A stretch of DNA of 64,000 bases from Rhizobium sp. Root1203. Its GTDB lineage: Bacteria; Pseudomonadota; Alphaproteobacteria; Rhizobiales; Rhizobiaceae. Shown in pieces: positions 1-8,710 of the stretch (the stretch's first letter is position 1; the number at the start of each line of letters is the position of its first letter). The notes below the pieces were generated by a model that was not told the DNA's origin, did not search any database, and was given only the letters and a program-made list of their open reading frames with translations. The position numbers and the translations under genes are program-made. The stretch is taken from assembly GCF_001424945.1 (NCBI RefSeq), contig NZ_LMCW01000001.1, positions 91,443 through 155,442 on the forward strand, read 5' to 3'.

Positions 1-20
1 TCGCCAGGTCCGCCTGAAGG

Positions 21-266
21 TTAGGCCGCAGCCGTTTGCGCCATCTTCCGCATGTCGCGTAGGCTTCCTGTGTCGTCGTTGGCCGCCAGCATCTGCAAGC
101 GGTCTTCCGCGAGGCAAAGGATCGCCTGGATGCTTTCCTGCTCGCTCCACCCCGCAGTGGTCGAGGCGGCGACAAAGTCCTGGAACGCAAACTGCATCGC
201 GTCCCGACAGCGCACCTCCCGGTCCGGATCGTCGCCGGTGACAAACGGTCTGTAGATGTCTCTCAT
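21..266 (-). CDS. small conserved-type hypothetical protein (81 aa)
   Basis: An 81-residue, mostly acidic and helical protein with no signal peptide or membrane segment, and no family I can name. The frame stays open far upstream, but I place the start at the ATG at 266 because a GGAGGA ribosome binding site lies just ahead of it. An in-frame ATG at 281 lacks such a site. The coding sequence ends in an alanine-rich tail (MAQTAAA). It is divergent from the membrane protein at 466, with a 199-bp gap that should hold both promoters. Function unknown. Confidence 0.6.
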   Translation of the reverse strand: MRDIYRPFVTGDDPDREVRCRDAMQFAFQDFVAASTTAGWSEQESIQAILCLAEDRLQMLAANDDTGSLRDMRKMAQTAAA

Positions 267-465
267 CTCATTCCTCCGCATATCGGCATAGGAACCACAA
301 TGGCCGTCAAAGTTTAAGAAAACGCTGATGAGGTTTCGTGCAGGTATTCTGGGGATGGCGAGCGAGATGCCCCCAGTATAGGTAGGGTAGAATACCATGT
401 TTTCCGTTCTCAAAATTGCGGGACGATGATAATGCTGGCGATCAGAAAAACGGAGGGGAATTCCA

Positions 466-870
466 ATGCCACGTATTGCGCAGCTATACTTCAAGACGGC
501 AATCCTGTTCCTGATCGTCGGGATCGGAATGGGGTTGAACATGGCGATTTCGCAAGACCACAGCGTCATCGGCGCTCACGCGCACTGTAATCTCCTGGGC
601 TGGGTGACGATGGCGATTTTCGGCGGCTATCACGCGCTCAATCCGCGCAAGGCCGAGCGCCGCCTCGCCATGATCCAGTACTATGTCTACACCGCCGGTG
701 TCGTGCTGATGGTGCCGAGCCTGTACCTGATGCTGCTCGGCAATGCCGCGATGGAACCGATCGTTGCTATCTCGTCGATCATCACGTTCATCGGCGTGCT
801 CCTGTTTGCCTTCATCGTCTTTTCGGGCGAGGAAGTGGCCGTGACGCCGTCGGCGCAGTCCTACCGATAA
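466..870 (+). CDS. small four-helix membrane protein resembling a piece of haem-copper oxidase subunit I
   Basis: A 134-residue integral membrane protein with about four hydrophobic helices. Helix 2 begins with the motif GAHAHCNLLGW (about residues 36-46), which resembles the histidine-bearing helix of cbb3-type oxidase and NorB subunit I proteins; such short proteins are often annotated as cytochrome c oxidase-like. Full subunit I has 12 or more helices, so this cannot be a complete oxidase. The start is supported by GGAGGGGA upstream. The two histidines could bind haem, but that is inference. It stands alone, with no other oxidase genes nearby. Confidence 0.7.
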   Translation: MPRIAQLYFKTAILFLIVGIGMGLNMAISQDHSVIGAHAHCNLLGWVTMAIFGGYHALNPRKAERRLAMIQYYVYTAGVVLMVPSLYLMLLGNAAMEPIVAISSIITFIGVLLFAFIVFSGEEVAVTPSAQSYR

Positions 871-941
871 GCGCCTCCGAATAGTCGTATCCAAACGATG
901 GCGCGGTGCTCTCCCCGGAGGCAGAGGACCGTCCGCCGTTG

Positions 942-1148
942 CTAGTGCACGACCTGAATGCGAATTTGCTCTTTCGCTGCATAGGAGTGGCAGTCGATGG
1001 CGGCGTCGCCGACGAATATCACGTCGCCGTCGGAATCGAAGAGGCCCCAGCAGGGTTCATCATCAACGTATACTTTCCTGACGTAGCCGAACGGTTCGGC
1101 TTCGAAACATACGTTGGGCGCAGCAGCAACAGTTTCAAGTTCTCGCAT
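942..1148 (-). CDS. small hypothetical protein (68 aa)
   Basis: A 68-residue acidic soluble protein. The central part (VRKVYVDDEPCWGLFDSDGD) looks like a short beta-rich fold, somewhat like the DUF1150 group of small alphaproteobacterial proteins, though I would not assign it. A GGAG sequence about eight bases upstream of the ATG at 1148 supports the start. It converges with the membrane protein gene ending at 870. Function unknown. Confidence 0.5.
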   Translation of the reverse strand: MRELETVAAAPNVCFEAEPFGYVRKVYVDDEPCWGLFDSDGDVIFVGDAAIDCHSYAAKEQIRIQVVH

Positions 1149-1419
1149 GGACAGCTCCGGTGAGTCACTTCTGTATTAGTGCATGCGCATATTGCCTGCT
1201 GAAGCTGACGCGGAGCTATCCCGAAAAATAGGGAGGGGAAACTGAGCTTGACGGTCAGCGATCCTGCGGCTTGCGAATCGCTGGATGAAAGCGGGGGGCA
1301 GTGGTTGGCAGCGGGGATCGCCAGAAATCCACGACGCAGCGAAGGCGTGATCGACTGCGTTGCGCGCAGCCGACGAAGTCCCTATCTAGGGCAGAAATTC
1401 ATCGTTGAAGGATTGTCCC
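1149..1419. other. intergenic region, no gene supported
   Basis: About 270 bases between the small minus-strand gene and the OsmC gene. It should hold the promoters of both. A reading frame from 1248 crosses into the OsmC gene in another frame, has arginine-rich composition and no ribosome binding site, so I do not call it. Confidence 0.4.
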
Positions 1420-1848
1420 ATGGCCGATTTGAAGGCTCGTCCCCGTCCCGTTGGCGCAACCGCCGTTCTTGGCCGCACCGGCTTCCCCCATGTCACGTCA
1501 GCCACCAAGGGCGAACTCGACATCGTCACGGGACCGTCGCAGCCTGGGTTCAACCCGCTGGACCTGCTGTATTCGTCGCTGTCCGCATGCCTCGTCCTCA
1601 GTGCCCGCATCGCCGCCAGTCAGCTCGGCGTACTCGACAGGATCACCGAGATCACTGCAGACGTGACGGGTGAGAAAGCAACCGAAGGGCTTTCCCGGGT
1701 GCAGAAGTTCAGCATCGTTTTTTCGATCAAGGGCGATCTCAATGAAGAAACGCGTCTGAAGATCGCGCATGCGGCAGAAGACGAGATTTGCACGGTGAGC
1801 AACACCATCCGCGGAAATCCGGAATTTTCGACCGTCATTTCGGGCTGA
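1420..1848 (+). CDS. OsmC/Ohr-family protein
   Basis: A 142-residue soluble protein of the OsmC/Ohr superfamily, whose members reduce organic or lipid hydroperoxides through two cysteines, or act as related stress proteins. The signature is the run GFNPLDLLYSSLSACL (about residues 43-58), which carries the first conserved cysteine on the central helix. The second is in the EDEICTVSNTIRGNP segment near residue 122. Both redox cysteines are therefore present. I chose the ATG at 1420 with GAAGGA upstream over an in-frame TTG at 1405. The exact subfamily (OsmC, Ohr or YhfA-like) is not determined. Confidence 0.85.
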   Translation: MADLKARPRPVGATAVLGRTGFPHVTSATKGELDIVTGPSQPGFNPLDLLYSSLSACLVLSARIAASQLGVLDRITEITADVTGEKATEGLSRVQKFSIVFSIKGDLNEETRLKIAHAAEDEICTVSNTIRGNPEFSTVISG

Positions 1849-1867
1849 TTGGTGCCTTCCTGCAGCA

Positions 1868-1891
1868 AGGCACGGCAATTTAGCCGTGCTT
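1868..1891 (+). terminator. hairpin downstream of the OsmC gene
   Basis: GCACGGC and GCCGTGC form a seven-base-pair stem around a six-base AATTTA loop, extended by G.T and A-T pairs, 20 bases after the OsmC stop. The run of T residues that follows is weak, so termination may be partial. Confidence 0.45.
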
Positions 1892-2004
1892 TGCGGATTT
1901 TGCCGGCTGCTGTCGTTCTGCGACTATTCTCGGCAGGTCGCATCTGTTAATCGGCTGCCGGAAGCCGCCATATGCAACAGAGGCGGTGCAGGAAGCATCG
2001 GAAC

Positions 2005-2901
2005 ATGTCGCAGGTCTCGTCTGCCGTTACCCAGCCCGCTCCGGCCAATCGATTGGCCCTGGCTGCCCTCGTTCTGGGCGGCGCGGCAATAGGCGGTTCG
2101 CCGATCTTCGTGCGCCTTTCGGACGTGGGGCCGATGGCCACTGCCTTCTGGCGCGTGGCATTGGCACTGATCCCGATTTTCATCTTCTCTCTCGTCAAGG
2201 GCAATGACACAGGCCCGAAGCCGCAGAAGCTGTCTGACTACGGCATGCTGATCCTGCCGGGCGTCATTCTCGCCATGGACCTTGCTTCATGGCATCTCTC
2301 CATCACGATGACATCGGTTGCCAACGCGACGCTGCTTGCAAATCTGGCACCCGTCTTCGTCATGGTGATCGGACTTCTGTTCTTCCACGCCACCGTGACG
2401 CGCGTCTTCCTGGCCGGGTTGGCGCTGGCGCTTGCGGGTGTGGTCATCCTCAAGGGCGGGCCTGCCGCTCTCGGCAATGGCGACCTGCGGGGCGACGGTA
2501 TCGCCATCGTCGCGGCGCTGTTCTACGCGGGCTATATTCTTGCAATCGGCAGACTGCGCAGCCGATTCGATACCATCCGTATCATGCTCTGGAGCACCGC
2601 ATCGGCTGCCGTCTGCCTGTTGCCGCTGGCGTTTTTCATCGAAGGCAACATGTTGCCGGCAACGGCGCACGGATGGGCCATGGTTTTCGGGCTGGCTTTC
2701 GTCAGCCACGCAGGTGGCCAGGTGGCGATCACCTACGCGCTGGCCTATCTACCGGCGGCCTTCTCGTCACTGACGCTCCTTTTGCAGCCGGTCGTGGCTG
2801 CGATCCTCGCCTGGGTTCTGCTGAGCGAGCCGATCGGGCCGATGCAGGCGGTCGGCGGCATGGTGGTGCTCGCCGGAATTTTGGTGGCCCGGCGAGGCTG
2901 A
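2005..2901 (+). CDS. EamA/DMT-family transporter
   Basis: A 298-residue inner membrane protein with about ten hydrophobic helices in two repeated EamA halves, the layout of the drug/metabolite transporter superfamily. The first half opens with the motif GGAAIGGSPIFVRLSDVGPM, typical of this family, and the second ends in a helix rich in G, A and V (VGGMVVLAGILV). Substrate cannot be read from sequence; members export amino acids, metabolites or drugs. I prefer the ATG at 2005 because the first helix starts close behind it. An in-frame ATG at 1972 would add 11 basic residues. It converges with the pyruvyl transferase gene seven bases downstream. Confidence 0.88.
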   Translation: MSQVSSAVTQPAPANRLALAALVLGGAAIGGSPIFVRLSDVGPMATAFWRVALALIPIFIFSLVKGNDTGPKPQKLSDYGMLILPGVILAMDLASWHLSITMTSVANATLLANLAPVFVMVIGLLFFHATVTRVFLAGLALALAGVVILKGGPAALGNGDLRGDGIAIVAALFYAGYILAIGRLRSRFDTIRIMLWSTASAAVCLLPLAFFIEGNMLPATAHGWAMVFGLAFVSHAGGQVAITYALAYLPAAFSSLTLLLQPVVAAILAWVLLSEPIGPMQAVGGMVVLAGILVARRG

Positions 2902-2907
2902 TCGGGT

Positions 2908-3930
2908 TCAGGCGACCACGGCCTGCCCGACCCGGCGTGCGTCGAGAATAGCCAACGCATCGTCGACAGTCGGGGCAAGGGCCGCCCTGTCGCTGTTGCA
3001 TGTGCCCCAAGCCTCGATGAAGCTGCTGGTCTTGCCGTAGCTGTTGTCGAGCACGCAATGATCGGCACCGATGAGCACGGACATGATGTGTCCATGCATA
3101 CGGTCGGTGATGACCTGGCGTGCCGAACTCAGGAGCGCCACGCCGCGATCGAAGCGCTGCTGCGCCCGTTCGCGATAGGCAAGCTCGGTCATCCGTGCAC
3201 GACCGCCGATGCGGCCGGTCATCAGACCCTTGAGGATGGCGGCATGCTTCGTCTGCCGCTGGAAGTCTGCCGGGTCGTCCGTCCAGTCGGACTTCACCGT
3301 ACCTGGACGGATCGTCGCCGCTGTCAGATCCTGTGCCGCGCCGACCTCCACATCGTCGCGAAGGTTGAGCAAAAGCTCGTGCTGCGGCGCGGGGCGGTTC
3401 ACGGGGCCGATGCAGAAGGCCATGTCGGGGCACATGCGCACCTCGCACTGGAACCACAGCCGGGCAAATTCGAAGCTCTTCTTGTCGCGCACGAGCAGTG
3501 TGAAGTTGCCGTGCTTTTCGATCGCGCGCGCCATGCTGTCGATGTTTTCCTGTGCGCGGAACTGGATCGTCTGCGGCATCTGCACGATGGGCCGGCCGGG
3601 ATACTGGCCAAGCAGGTATTCACGGAAATTGCTGTAGTGCGGCCAGACGTCCCCGAAGTTCCCTCCGCCGTTGATGAAGATGCGCCCATGGCCGATCGCC
3701 GCATCCATGCGCTCGCCGTCGAATGTCGACATCTCGCTGACATAGGACGGCCGCGCGCGTTGACGTTCGAAATAGGCAAGGGCGCCGAGCCAGATGGCGC
3801 TGTCGCCGATGTTGGTGTGGTTGGGGAAGTTCAGGAGCGCGAAAGGCTCGGACGGATCGAAGAGATCCGCATGGCAATTGGTGATCAGGCCCTGAAGGCG
3901 GTTGATCGTCATGTTGTTCGATTCAGGCAT
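2908..3930 (-). CDS. polysaccharide pyruvyl transferase family protein
   Basis: A 340-residue protein of the polysaccharide pyruvyl transferase family (PF04230, as in ExoV and EpsI/EpsO), which adds ketal pyruvate from phosphoenolpyruvate to sugars of an exported glycan. Family marks are NHTNIGDSAIW (residues 37-47), the glycine-rich FINGGGNFGDVW (about 86-97), the MPQTIQF segment and the C-terminal DRMHGHIMSVLIG motif (about 279-291). AAGGAG lies six bases before the ATG. It is the last of three minus-strand genes with the flippase and GT2 upstream, so it probably decorates the glycan they build and export. Confidence 0.88.
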   Translation of the reverse strand: MPESNNMTINRLQGLITNCHADLFDPSEPFALLNFPNHTNIGDSAIWLGALAYFERQRARPSYVSEMSTFDGERMDAAIGHGRIFINGGGNFGDVWPHYSNFREYLLGQYPGRPIVQMPQTIQFRAQENIDSMARAIEKHGNFTLLVRDKKSFEFARLWFQCEVRMCPDMAFCIGPVNRPAPQHELLLNLRDDVEVGAAQDLTAATIRPGTVKSDWTDDPADFQRQTKHAAILKGLMTGRIGGRARMTELAYRERAQQRFDRGVALLSSARQVITDRMHGHIMSVLIGADHCVLDNSYGKTSSFIEAWGTCNSDRAALAPTVDDALAILDARRVGQAVVA

Positions 3931-3972
3931 GGAAGGCTCCTTGTGTCACTGACAAGAGGTCTGCATGGAAGC

Positions 3973-5472
3973 TCATGTTCTCTGCGTATCGGCCTGTCTG
4001 CGCGAGGGCAGCAAGGAGAGAGCGAGCGCGATATAGGGGCGAATTGCCGAGCGGCCGAAGGTGGGCAGGAAGGCAGCGTAGATCAAGGCACCGAGACCGA
4101 CGCTGAGGCCGAGAGAAAGCCACCGGTTCGAGACGTGTGCGACGATGACGGGATGGGCGAGCCATACGCAGACCGCCATGAGTGCTGCGCCGCAGAAGGG
4201 TACTGCCACGGCCTTAAAAGTGCCCTTTGCGTCGATACCGGCGTATTTGCTCAGCACATACTGCTGGTACGGCATGGTCAGCCAGGCGCGCAGCGTGTAG
4301 CCCGCAGCAACGGCGACCACGCCGTAGGGAACCAGCAGCCATGTCAGCACCAGCGTCGCGGCAAGCTGAAGCGCAGCCACCGAAAGGATCGATTCCGCCC
4401 GGTTGACGGCCGAGAGCGCCGACGACGCGAAGAAATTCATGACGAAGGGCACCGACATCAACACCAGAACGGTAGCTATGTCGCCCGCATTGCCCCACTT
4501 GTCGCCGAAGAGTAGTGCGATCATGTCGTTGGAGAGTGCGCCGAAGCCTAGAAGCAACGGGATGGTCCCCAGCGCCGCCGCACCGACGATCTTGTTATAG
4601 GCATTCTTGAAGGCAATCCGGTCGTTCTGCAGCCGCGACAGCGTCACCAATGCCACGCTGCCGATCGGCGCGAGCACCGCTTGCCCAATCAGTTCGATCA
4701 GTCTCCAGGCGATGCGATAGCGCCCGACCTCGACAGGGCCGTACCAGCGCGAGATGAAGATGTCCTGCACGCGGGCAAGCAGCATCCACATCAACTGCGT
4801 GACGACGAGGCTGATGCTGAACAGGAATACCGATCGAAACAAGGGCACGTTGAACCGGAATTTCGGCATCCAGGGATAGGCCACCCAGCCGAGCAGCACC
4901 GTTACCACGGCGTTGACGGCGGTCTGGGCGACGAGTGCCCAGACGCCCCACCCAAGGTAGGCGCAGACGACGGCGGTGATGCCGGAAAGAAGGCTGGCGG
5001 CGATCGCCTGTGCCGCGAGATTCTTGTGGCCGAATTCACGGGCGAGGCGCGCGTTGTGAATGACCGCGAGTGAGGATACCGGCAGCAACGGCGCCAACCA
5101 GCGCAAGATGCCCGCGACGGACGGATCCCTGACCAGATCGCCGTAATACGGGGCAAACACGAACACAATGGCCCCCACCATGCCGCTGAACGCAATTGTT
5201 GCCCAGAAGGCGGTGTCGGCGAGTTCTTCGTCAAGATCGAGTTGTCGGGTGATGGCATCGCCCAGCCCCGCATAGGCGAGAACGCGGCCGATTTCCACGA
5301 ACAGGCTTGCCAGCGCAAAGGTCCCGAAATCGCCGGGACCGAGAATGCGCGCCAGGATGACGAAGATCACAAAAGTCGCGACAGTGCTCCAGGCAACGCG
5401 AATGACCGACCATAGGACGGAGAGGGCGGTCTTTTTCTTAAGCTCGGCGCGGGCAATTGCCGTATCTGCCAT
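3973..5472 (-). CDS. oligosaccharide flippase, Wzx/ExoT type
   Basis: A 499-residue polytopic protein with about 12-14 hydrophobic helices, belonging to the polysaccharide transport branch of the MOP superfamily (PF01943/PF13440), which flips lipid-linked oligosaccharides across the inner membrane. The N-terminal motif LGPGDFGTFALASLFVEIGR (about residues 45-64) is characteristic of the WzxC/ExoT type. It lies between a GT2 glycosyltransferase and a pyruvyl transferase on the same strand, so it most likely exports the pyruvylated surface polysaccharide they make. No polymerase or chain-length regulator is in this window; those genes may be elsewhere. Confidence 0.9.
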   Translation of the reverse strand: MADTAIARAELKKKTALSVLWSVIRVAWSTVATFVIFVILARILGPGDFGTFALASLFVEIGRVLAYAGLGDAITRQLDLDEELADTAFWATIAFSGMVGAIVFVFAPYYGDLVRDPSVAGILRWLAPLLPVSSLAVIHNARLAREFGHKNLAAQAIAASLLSGITAVVCAYLGWGVWALVAQTAVNAVVTVLLGWVAYPWMPKFRFNVPLFRSVFLFSISLVVTQLMWMLLARVQDIFISRWYGPVEVGRYRIAWRLIELIGQAVLAPIGSVALVTLSRLQNDRIAFKNAYNKIVGAAALGTIPLLLGFGALSNDMIALLFGDKWGNAGDIATVLVLMSVPFVMNFFASSALSAVNRAESILSVAALQLAATLVLTWLLVPYGVVAVAAGYTLRAWLTMPYQQYVLSKYAGIDAKGTFKAVAVPFCGAALMAVCVWLAHPVIVAHVSNRWLSLGLSVGLGALIYAAFLPTFGRSAIRPYIALALSLLPSRRQADTQRT

Positions 5473-5547
5473 TCACTGTCCAATCGAATAAGCGCGAGAA
5501 CTCGCGCATTTATGTGTTCATTCCGAGGCTGGTCACGCCGAGGCCGG

Positions 5548-6465
5548 TTAAGCTGGACGGCCCGACCTCTGGCCCCGCCAATAGGCGAGCATGCCGGTGA
5601 GATTGTCGCGAAGCTGGCTGCGATACGTCAGACCAAGCTCGTCGCTCAGCTTGCGGCGCCCGATCGCTTCCAGAACCGCCTGCCGGATGTCCCAGCGCAG
5701 CATGCCGCGCATGTTGGAACGGCGGTGAAAAAGGTACTTGGCGTAGAGTGCCCCGTTGCCGAAGGCGTAGCCGCTCTGGAGCTTCTTGACGTCGCCCAGT
5801 TCGCGGCGTCCGTGAAAATGCTTCACCGCAAAGTCGGGCAGATACTCCACGCGGATGCCGGCGTTGAAGGCTCGGTGTACATAGTCGGTGTCCTCGCCCG
5901 AGCGGAACGGCGAGCCGGCCCCAAACCGGGTATCGAACAGGCCCACTGTGTCGATCAGCGTCCGCGGAAAAGCCATGTTGGCGCCGTGAATGAAGCCACC
6001 GGCATGCAGGTCGTTGGTCAGGACGGCGGGCTCGAGTTCCGTCTTGATCGTTACGGGCAGATCGCGTGCGTCTCCGAGCTCGATCCGGCCGCCCCGCATG
6101 ACCGGCTGCTTGTCGCCTGCAAAGAGCGACGCGACCAGGCTGAAATAGTCCGCAAAGATCTCGCAGTCGTCGTCGGTGAAGGCGAGGAGGCGACCGCGCG
6201 CCGCTGCCATCCCGGCATTGCGTGCAACGGCGAGCCCCGCCGTCGACTCATAGACGAGGTTGGTGCTGATCGGAGCGGTTTTCGCCCATTCGCGCACGAC
6301 GTCGGAGGTGGAGTCGGTGGAGCCGTTGTCGACAAACACCAGTTCCAGTCTCAGATAGCTTGCCTGCCGGGCGGCGACAGAAACGGCATCCAGGCAGTTC
6401 GTCAGTCCATATGCCCGATTCCTCGACGAGATGATCAGGCTGATGTCCACGGGCTGAGGAGGCAT
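5548..6465 (-). CDS. family 2 glycosyltransferase
   Basis: A 305-residue GT-A glycosyltransferase of family GT2. The nucleotide-binding core begins at once (DISLIISSRNRAYGL), followed by VFVDNGSTDST, and the metal-binding acidic motif is AFTDDDCEIF near residue 95. A further conserved stretch is FRSGEDTDYVHRAFNAGI. There is no membrane helix. I start it at the ATG at 6465 with AGAAGGGGA upstream; an open extension to 6576 is cysteine- and arginine-rich and has no binding site. It heads the minus-strand trio with flippase and pyruvyl transferase. Donor and acceptor sugars are unknown. Confidence 0.88.
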   Translation of the reverse strand: MPPQPVDISLIISSRNRAYGLTNCLDAVSVAARQASYLRLELVFVDNGSTDSTSDVVREWAKTAPISTNLVYESTAGLAVARNAGMAAARGRLLAFTDDDCEIFADYFSLVASLFAGDKQPVMRGGRIELGDARDLPVTIKTELEPAVLTNDLHAGGFIHGANMAFPRTLIDTVGLFDTRFGAGSPFRSGEDTDYVHRAFNAGIRVEYLPDFAVKHFHGRRELGDVKKLQSGYAFGNGALYAKYLFHRRSNMRGMLRWDIRQAVLEAIGRRKLSDELGLTYRSQLRDNLTGMLAYWRGQRSGRPA

Positions 6466-7094
6466 TCGTTTTCCCCTTCTGCGATCGATGTTAAAGGCGA
6501 GGATAGGGCGCGTATCCGGCCTCGACAAGGAACATTTTGCGTTGCAGCAAAACAGTACAGAAGGTTGAAAAACCAAAAGAATGTGGTGATTTCTTGCCTG
6601 CCTGTTATAAATCGCGGTATATGGGTTTTAAATTTGAAACATTACGAATTTAAAGAATAGTAATTGTAATAATTCGTGTTCACGAAATATTGAAATCGGT
6701 AGATTGTTTAGTGAATCCAATTGTTTTCACGACTTCAATTCTGGATATACCTGAAAAATATGCATATCTATGTTCACGCTGCATCGGGTTCGTATCGAGG
6801 CGACCGATTTTCCATTTCTCGTTCTTCGCACGTGCGAAAAGTCCGAGCGGAAAAGAATAGTGTTTCAACCCGTCCGTGGCTTATCGGCAAAATTGCTGGT
6901 CCGGCTCCTGCATTTCTCCCGCGGGTGGGCGGCCCTCGCTGTCACACGCCATGCAGAAGCTGTCGTCGCGCAGACCTTCCGCGTGCGAAAACATCACGCC
7001 TGACCGCCTCATCGGCGGCAATGCTTGATCGGCCGGAGGCAAGGACCACCCAAGACTGTGGTTGTTGCTTCCCGCCGCCGGCCGCGCTGGATCA
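6466..7094. other. AT-rich intergenic region upstream of the polysaccharide trio
   Basis: About 630 bases without a convincing gene. The part from roughly 6560 to 6760 is markedly AT-rich compared with the rest of the window and probably holds the promoter for the GT2-flippase-pyruvyl transferase genes. Frames at 6680-6868 and 6881-7135 on the minus strand have poor codon use, and the second overlaps the end of the dioxygenase gene. I see no hairpin terminator for the dioxygenase gene. Confidence 0.5.
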
Positions 7095-8648
7095 CTACTG
7101 ATCTCCACTGAGCCATTTGCGAATAACAGGGACATCGGCGTCCCCGAGGTCGTGGCCGCTGGGGATGACAGTCGAATCGACAGTGGCCCCCGAACTCTTC
7201 AGTCGGGCCTCGAGGTCGCTTGCATATTTGCCGTAGGCATCGGTCTTGCCGCTGATGACAAGAAGGTCGGTGCCCTTGAGGTCGGCATGTGGAAAGTTGC
7301 TGAGAACCGGCATGGAACGCAGAAGCACCGCCTTGTGCACGAGGTTCGGATGGAGATAGAGCAGTGAATTCAGGAGATTTGCGCCATTGGAATAGCCGAC
7401 GTAGACGAGCTTCTTCGGGTCCAGCCCGTAGGATTTGACGGCGCCGTCGATGAAGGCTGCGAAGGCTTCGGCCTCGCTCTTGATATCCTGCTGATCGAAG
7501 GAGAAGGGCGTGATCCGCTTGTACCAGCGCGGGATACCTTCTTCCGTGGCGCGTCCACGCACGCCGAGCAGCGTAGCGCGGGGGGAGACCTGATGCAGCA
7601 GCGGCATCAGCGTCGTTTCGTTGCCGCCCGAACCGTGCAGCAACACCAGAACGCTTCCGTCCGGATCGGGCGGCGTGTAAAACCGGTGCACGAAAGGCAG
7701 CTCGCGATAATTGATACGCGGTTCGCCAGGCATCGAAAATTGCGGCAGCACGACCTTAAGGTCCTTGAGATCGGTAATGGCATCCTTGGGGACGAAAAGT
7801 TTGCTACCCAGCGTCGCCTGCGGTTCGTCCACCGTCATGCCGGGCTTGTCCGTCGCCAGCTCGATCAGCGTTCCTCCCGGCTCGCGAACGTAGAGCGAGC
7901 GGAAATATTTGCGATCGTGCATGTTGGTGGCCGATGCACCTTCCTCTTCGAGGACGTTGTGGACGGCGAGCAGCGCTTCGTCGTCGGCAGCCCGGAAGGC
8001 GACGTGATCGAACGTCCCCGTTCCCGGCGCCCCCGACCAGAACCCCTTTGCATCGCGGATATCGATGACATCGCCGGATTCGGACACGAGCCTGTCGATG
8101 TTGCCGCGGTTGTCCTGGAAACGGTAACCGAAATGGCTTTCCACGAAGTTGCGGCTTTCCGCCGGCTTCTCCGTGAGCAGGGTGGCGCCGCGTATGCGCT
8201 GGACGGTATGCTCCAGCGGAATGCCGGCACCGTCCCAGGCTGCCGGTGACGTGAGCTTCGGTGCGCCAACGAGCTTGACGATGACATTGTCGGGATCCTT
8301 CAGCCGCAGAACCGGCTCGCCGAATTCGTCCGTAGGACCCTCCGATCGAAGTCCGAAACTCATGGCGCGCGTCAGCCAGTAGCCGATGCTCGCCGGATCG
8401 ATCGCCAACGCAAGCTCGCTCAACTGGCCGAAGCCCGCGCGCCCGGGTGCGCCGTCTTCCCAGACGAGAAATGTCACGAGCGATCCGGGTGTGCCGTCGG
8501 CGTCGCCATAGAGGAGGTGGAGCTGCGTCGCATCCTCGAAGCCGGCCGTCTGCTTGACGAGCCGCAGGCCGAGGAAGCCCGCGTAGAAATCGACGTTCGC
8601 CTGCACCTTTCGGGCTATAAGCGTGATGTGATGAATGCCTGATACCAT
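7095..8648 (-). CDS. fusion of a ring-cleaving (VOC/glyoxalase) dioxygenase and an alpha/beta hydrolase, MhqO-MhqD type
   Basis: A 517-residue two-part enzyme. Residues 1 to about 290 hold paired glyoxalase/VOC modules (opening VSGIHHITLIARKV; later FDHVAFRA and GGTLIELATD, the usual metal His and Glu positions) as in ring-cleaving dioxygenases of the LinE/MhqO type. Residues about 310-517 form an alpha/beta hydrolase of the carboxylesterase/MhqD type: oxyanion segment LLHGSGGNE, nucleophile GYSNG, acid in SGKTDAYG, histidine in IPSGHDLG. In Bacillus these are separate genes that detoxify hydroquinones. I start at the ATG at 8648, where homologues begin. An ATG at 8714 overlapping the upstream kinase stop (ATGA) would add a hydrophobic 22-residue leader. 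Confidence 0.85.
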   Translation of the reverse strand: MVSGIHHITLIARKVQANVDFYAGFLGLRLVKQTAGFEDATQLHLLYGDADGTPGSLVTFLVWEDGAPGRAGFGQLSELALAIDPASIGYWLTRAMSFGLRSEGPTDEFGEPVLRLKDPDNVIVKLVGAPKLTSPAAWDGAGIPLEHTVQRIRGATLLTEKPAESRNFVESHFGYRFQDNRGNIDRLVSESGDVIDIRDAKGFWSGAPGTGTFDHVAFRAADDEALLAVHNVLEEEGASATNMHDRKYFRSLYVREPGGTLIELATDKPGMTVDEPQATLGSKLFVPKDAITDLKDLKVVLPQFSMPGEPRINYRELPFVHRFYTPPDPDGSVLVLLHGSGGNETTLMPLLHQVSPRATLLGVRGRATEEGIPRWYKRITPFSFDQQDIKSEAEAFAAFIDGAVKSYGLDPKKLVYVGYSNGANLLNSLLYLHPNLVHKAVLLRSMPVLSNFPHADLKGTDLLVISGKTDAYGKYASDLEARLKSSGATVDSTVIPSGHDLGDADVPVIRKWLSGDQ

Positions 8649-8710
8649 GGAGAGCAGCCCGGATTGAATGGGAGACAGAAGCAGCGTGGAGATGAAAGCG
8701 AGTATGAGTG

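Noticed and set aside
1248..1673. A 141-codon plus-strand frame running into the OsmC gene
   Set aside because: No ribosome binding site, arginine/serine-rich shadow composition, and it conflicts with the clear OsmC reading frame.
3058..4515. A 485-codon plus-strand frame across the pyruvyl transferase and flippase genes
   Set aside because: It spans two real genes and their spacer on the opposite strand and is rich in Arg, His and Asp, as shadow frames are here.
6881..7135. An 84-codon minus-strand frame downstream of the dioxygenase-hydrolase
   Set aside because: Overlaps the 3' end of that gene, has unusual composition and no ribosome binding site.
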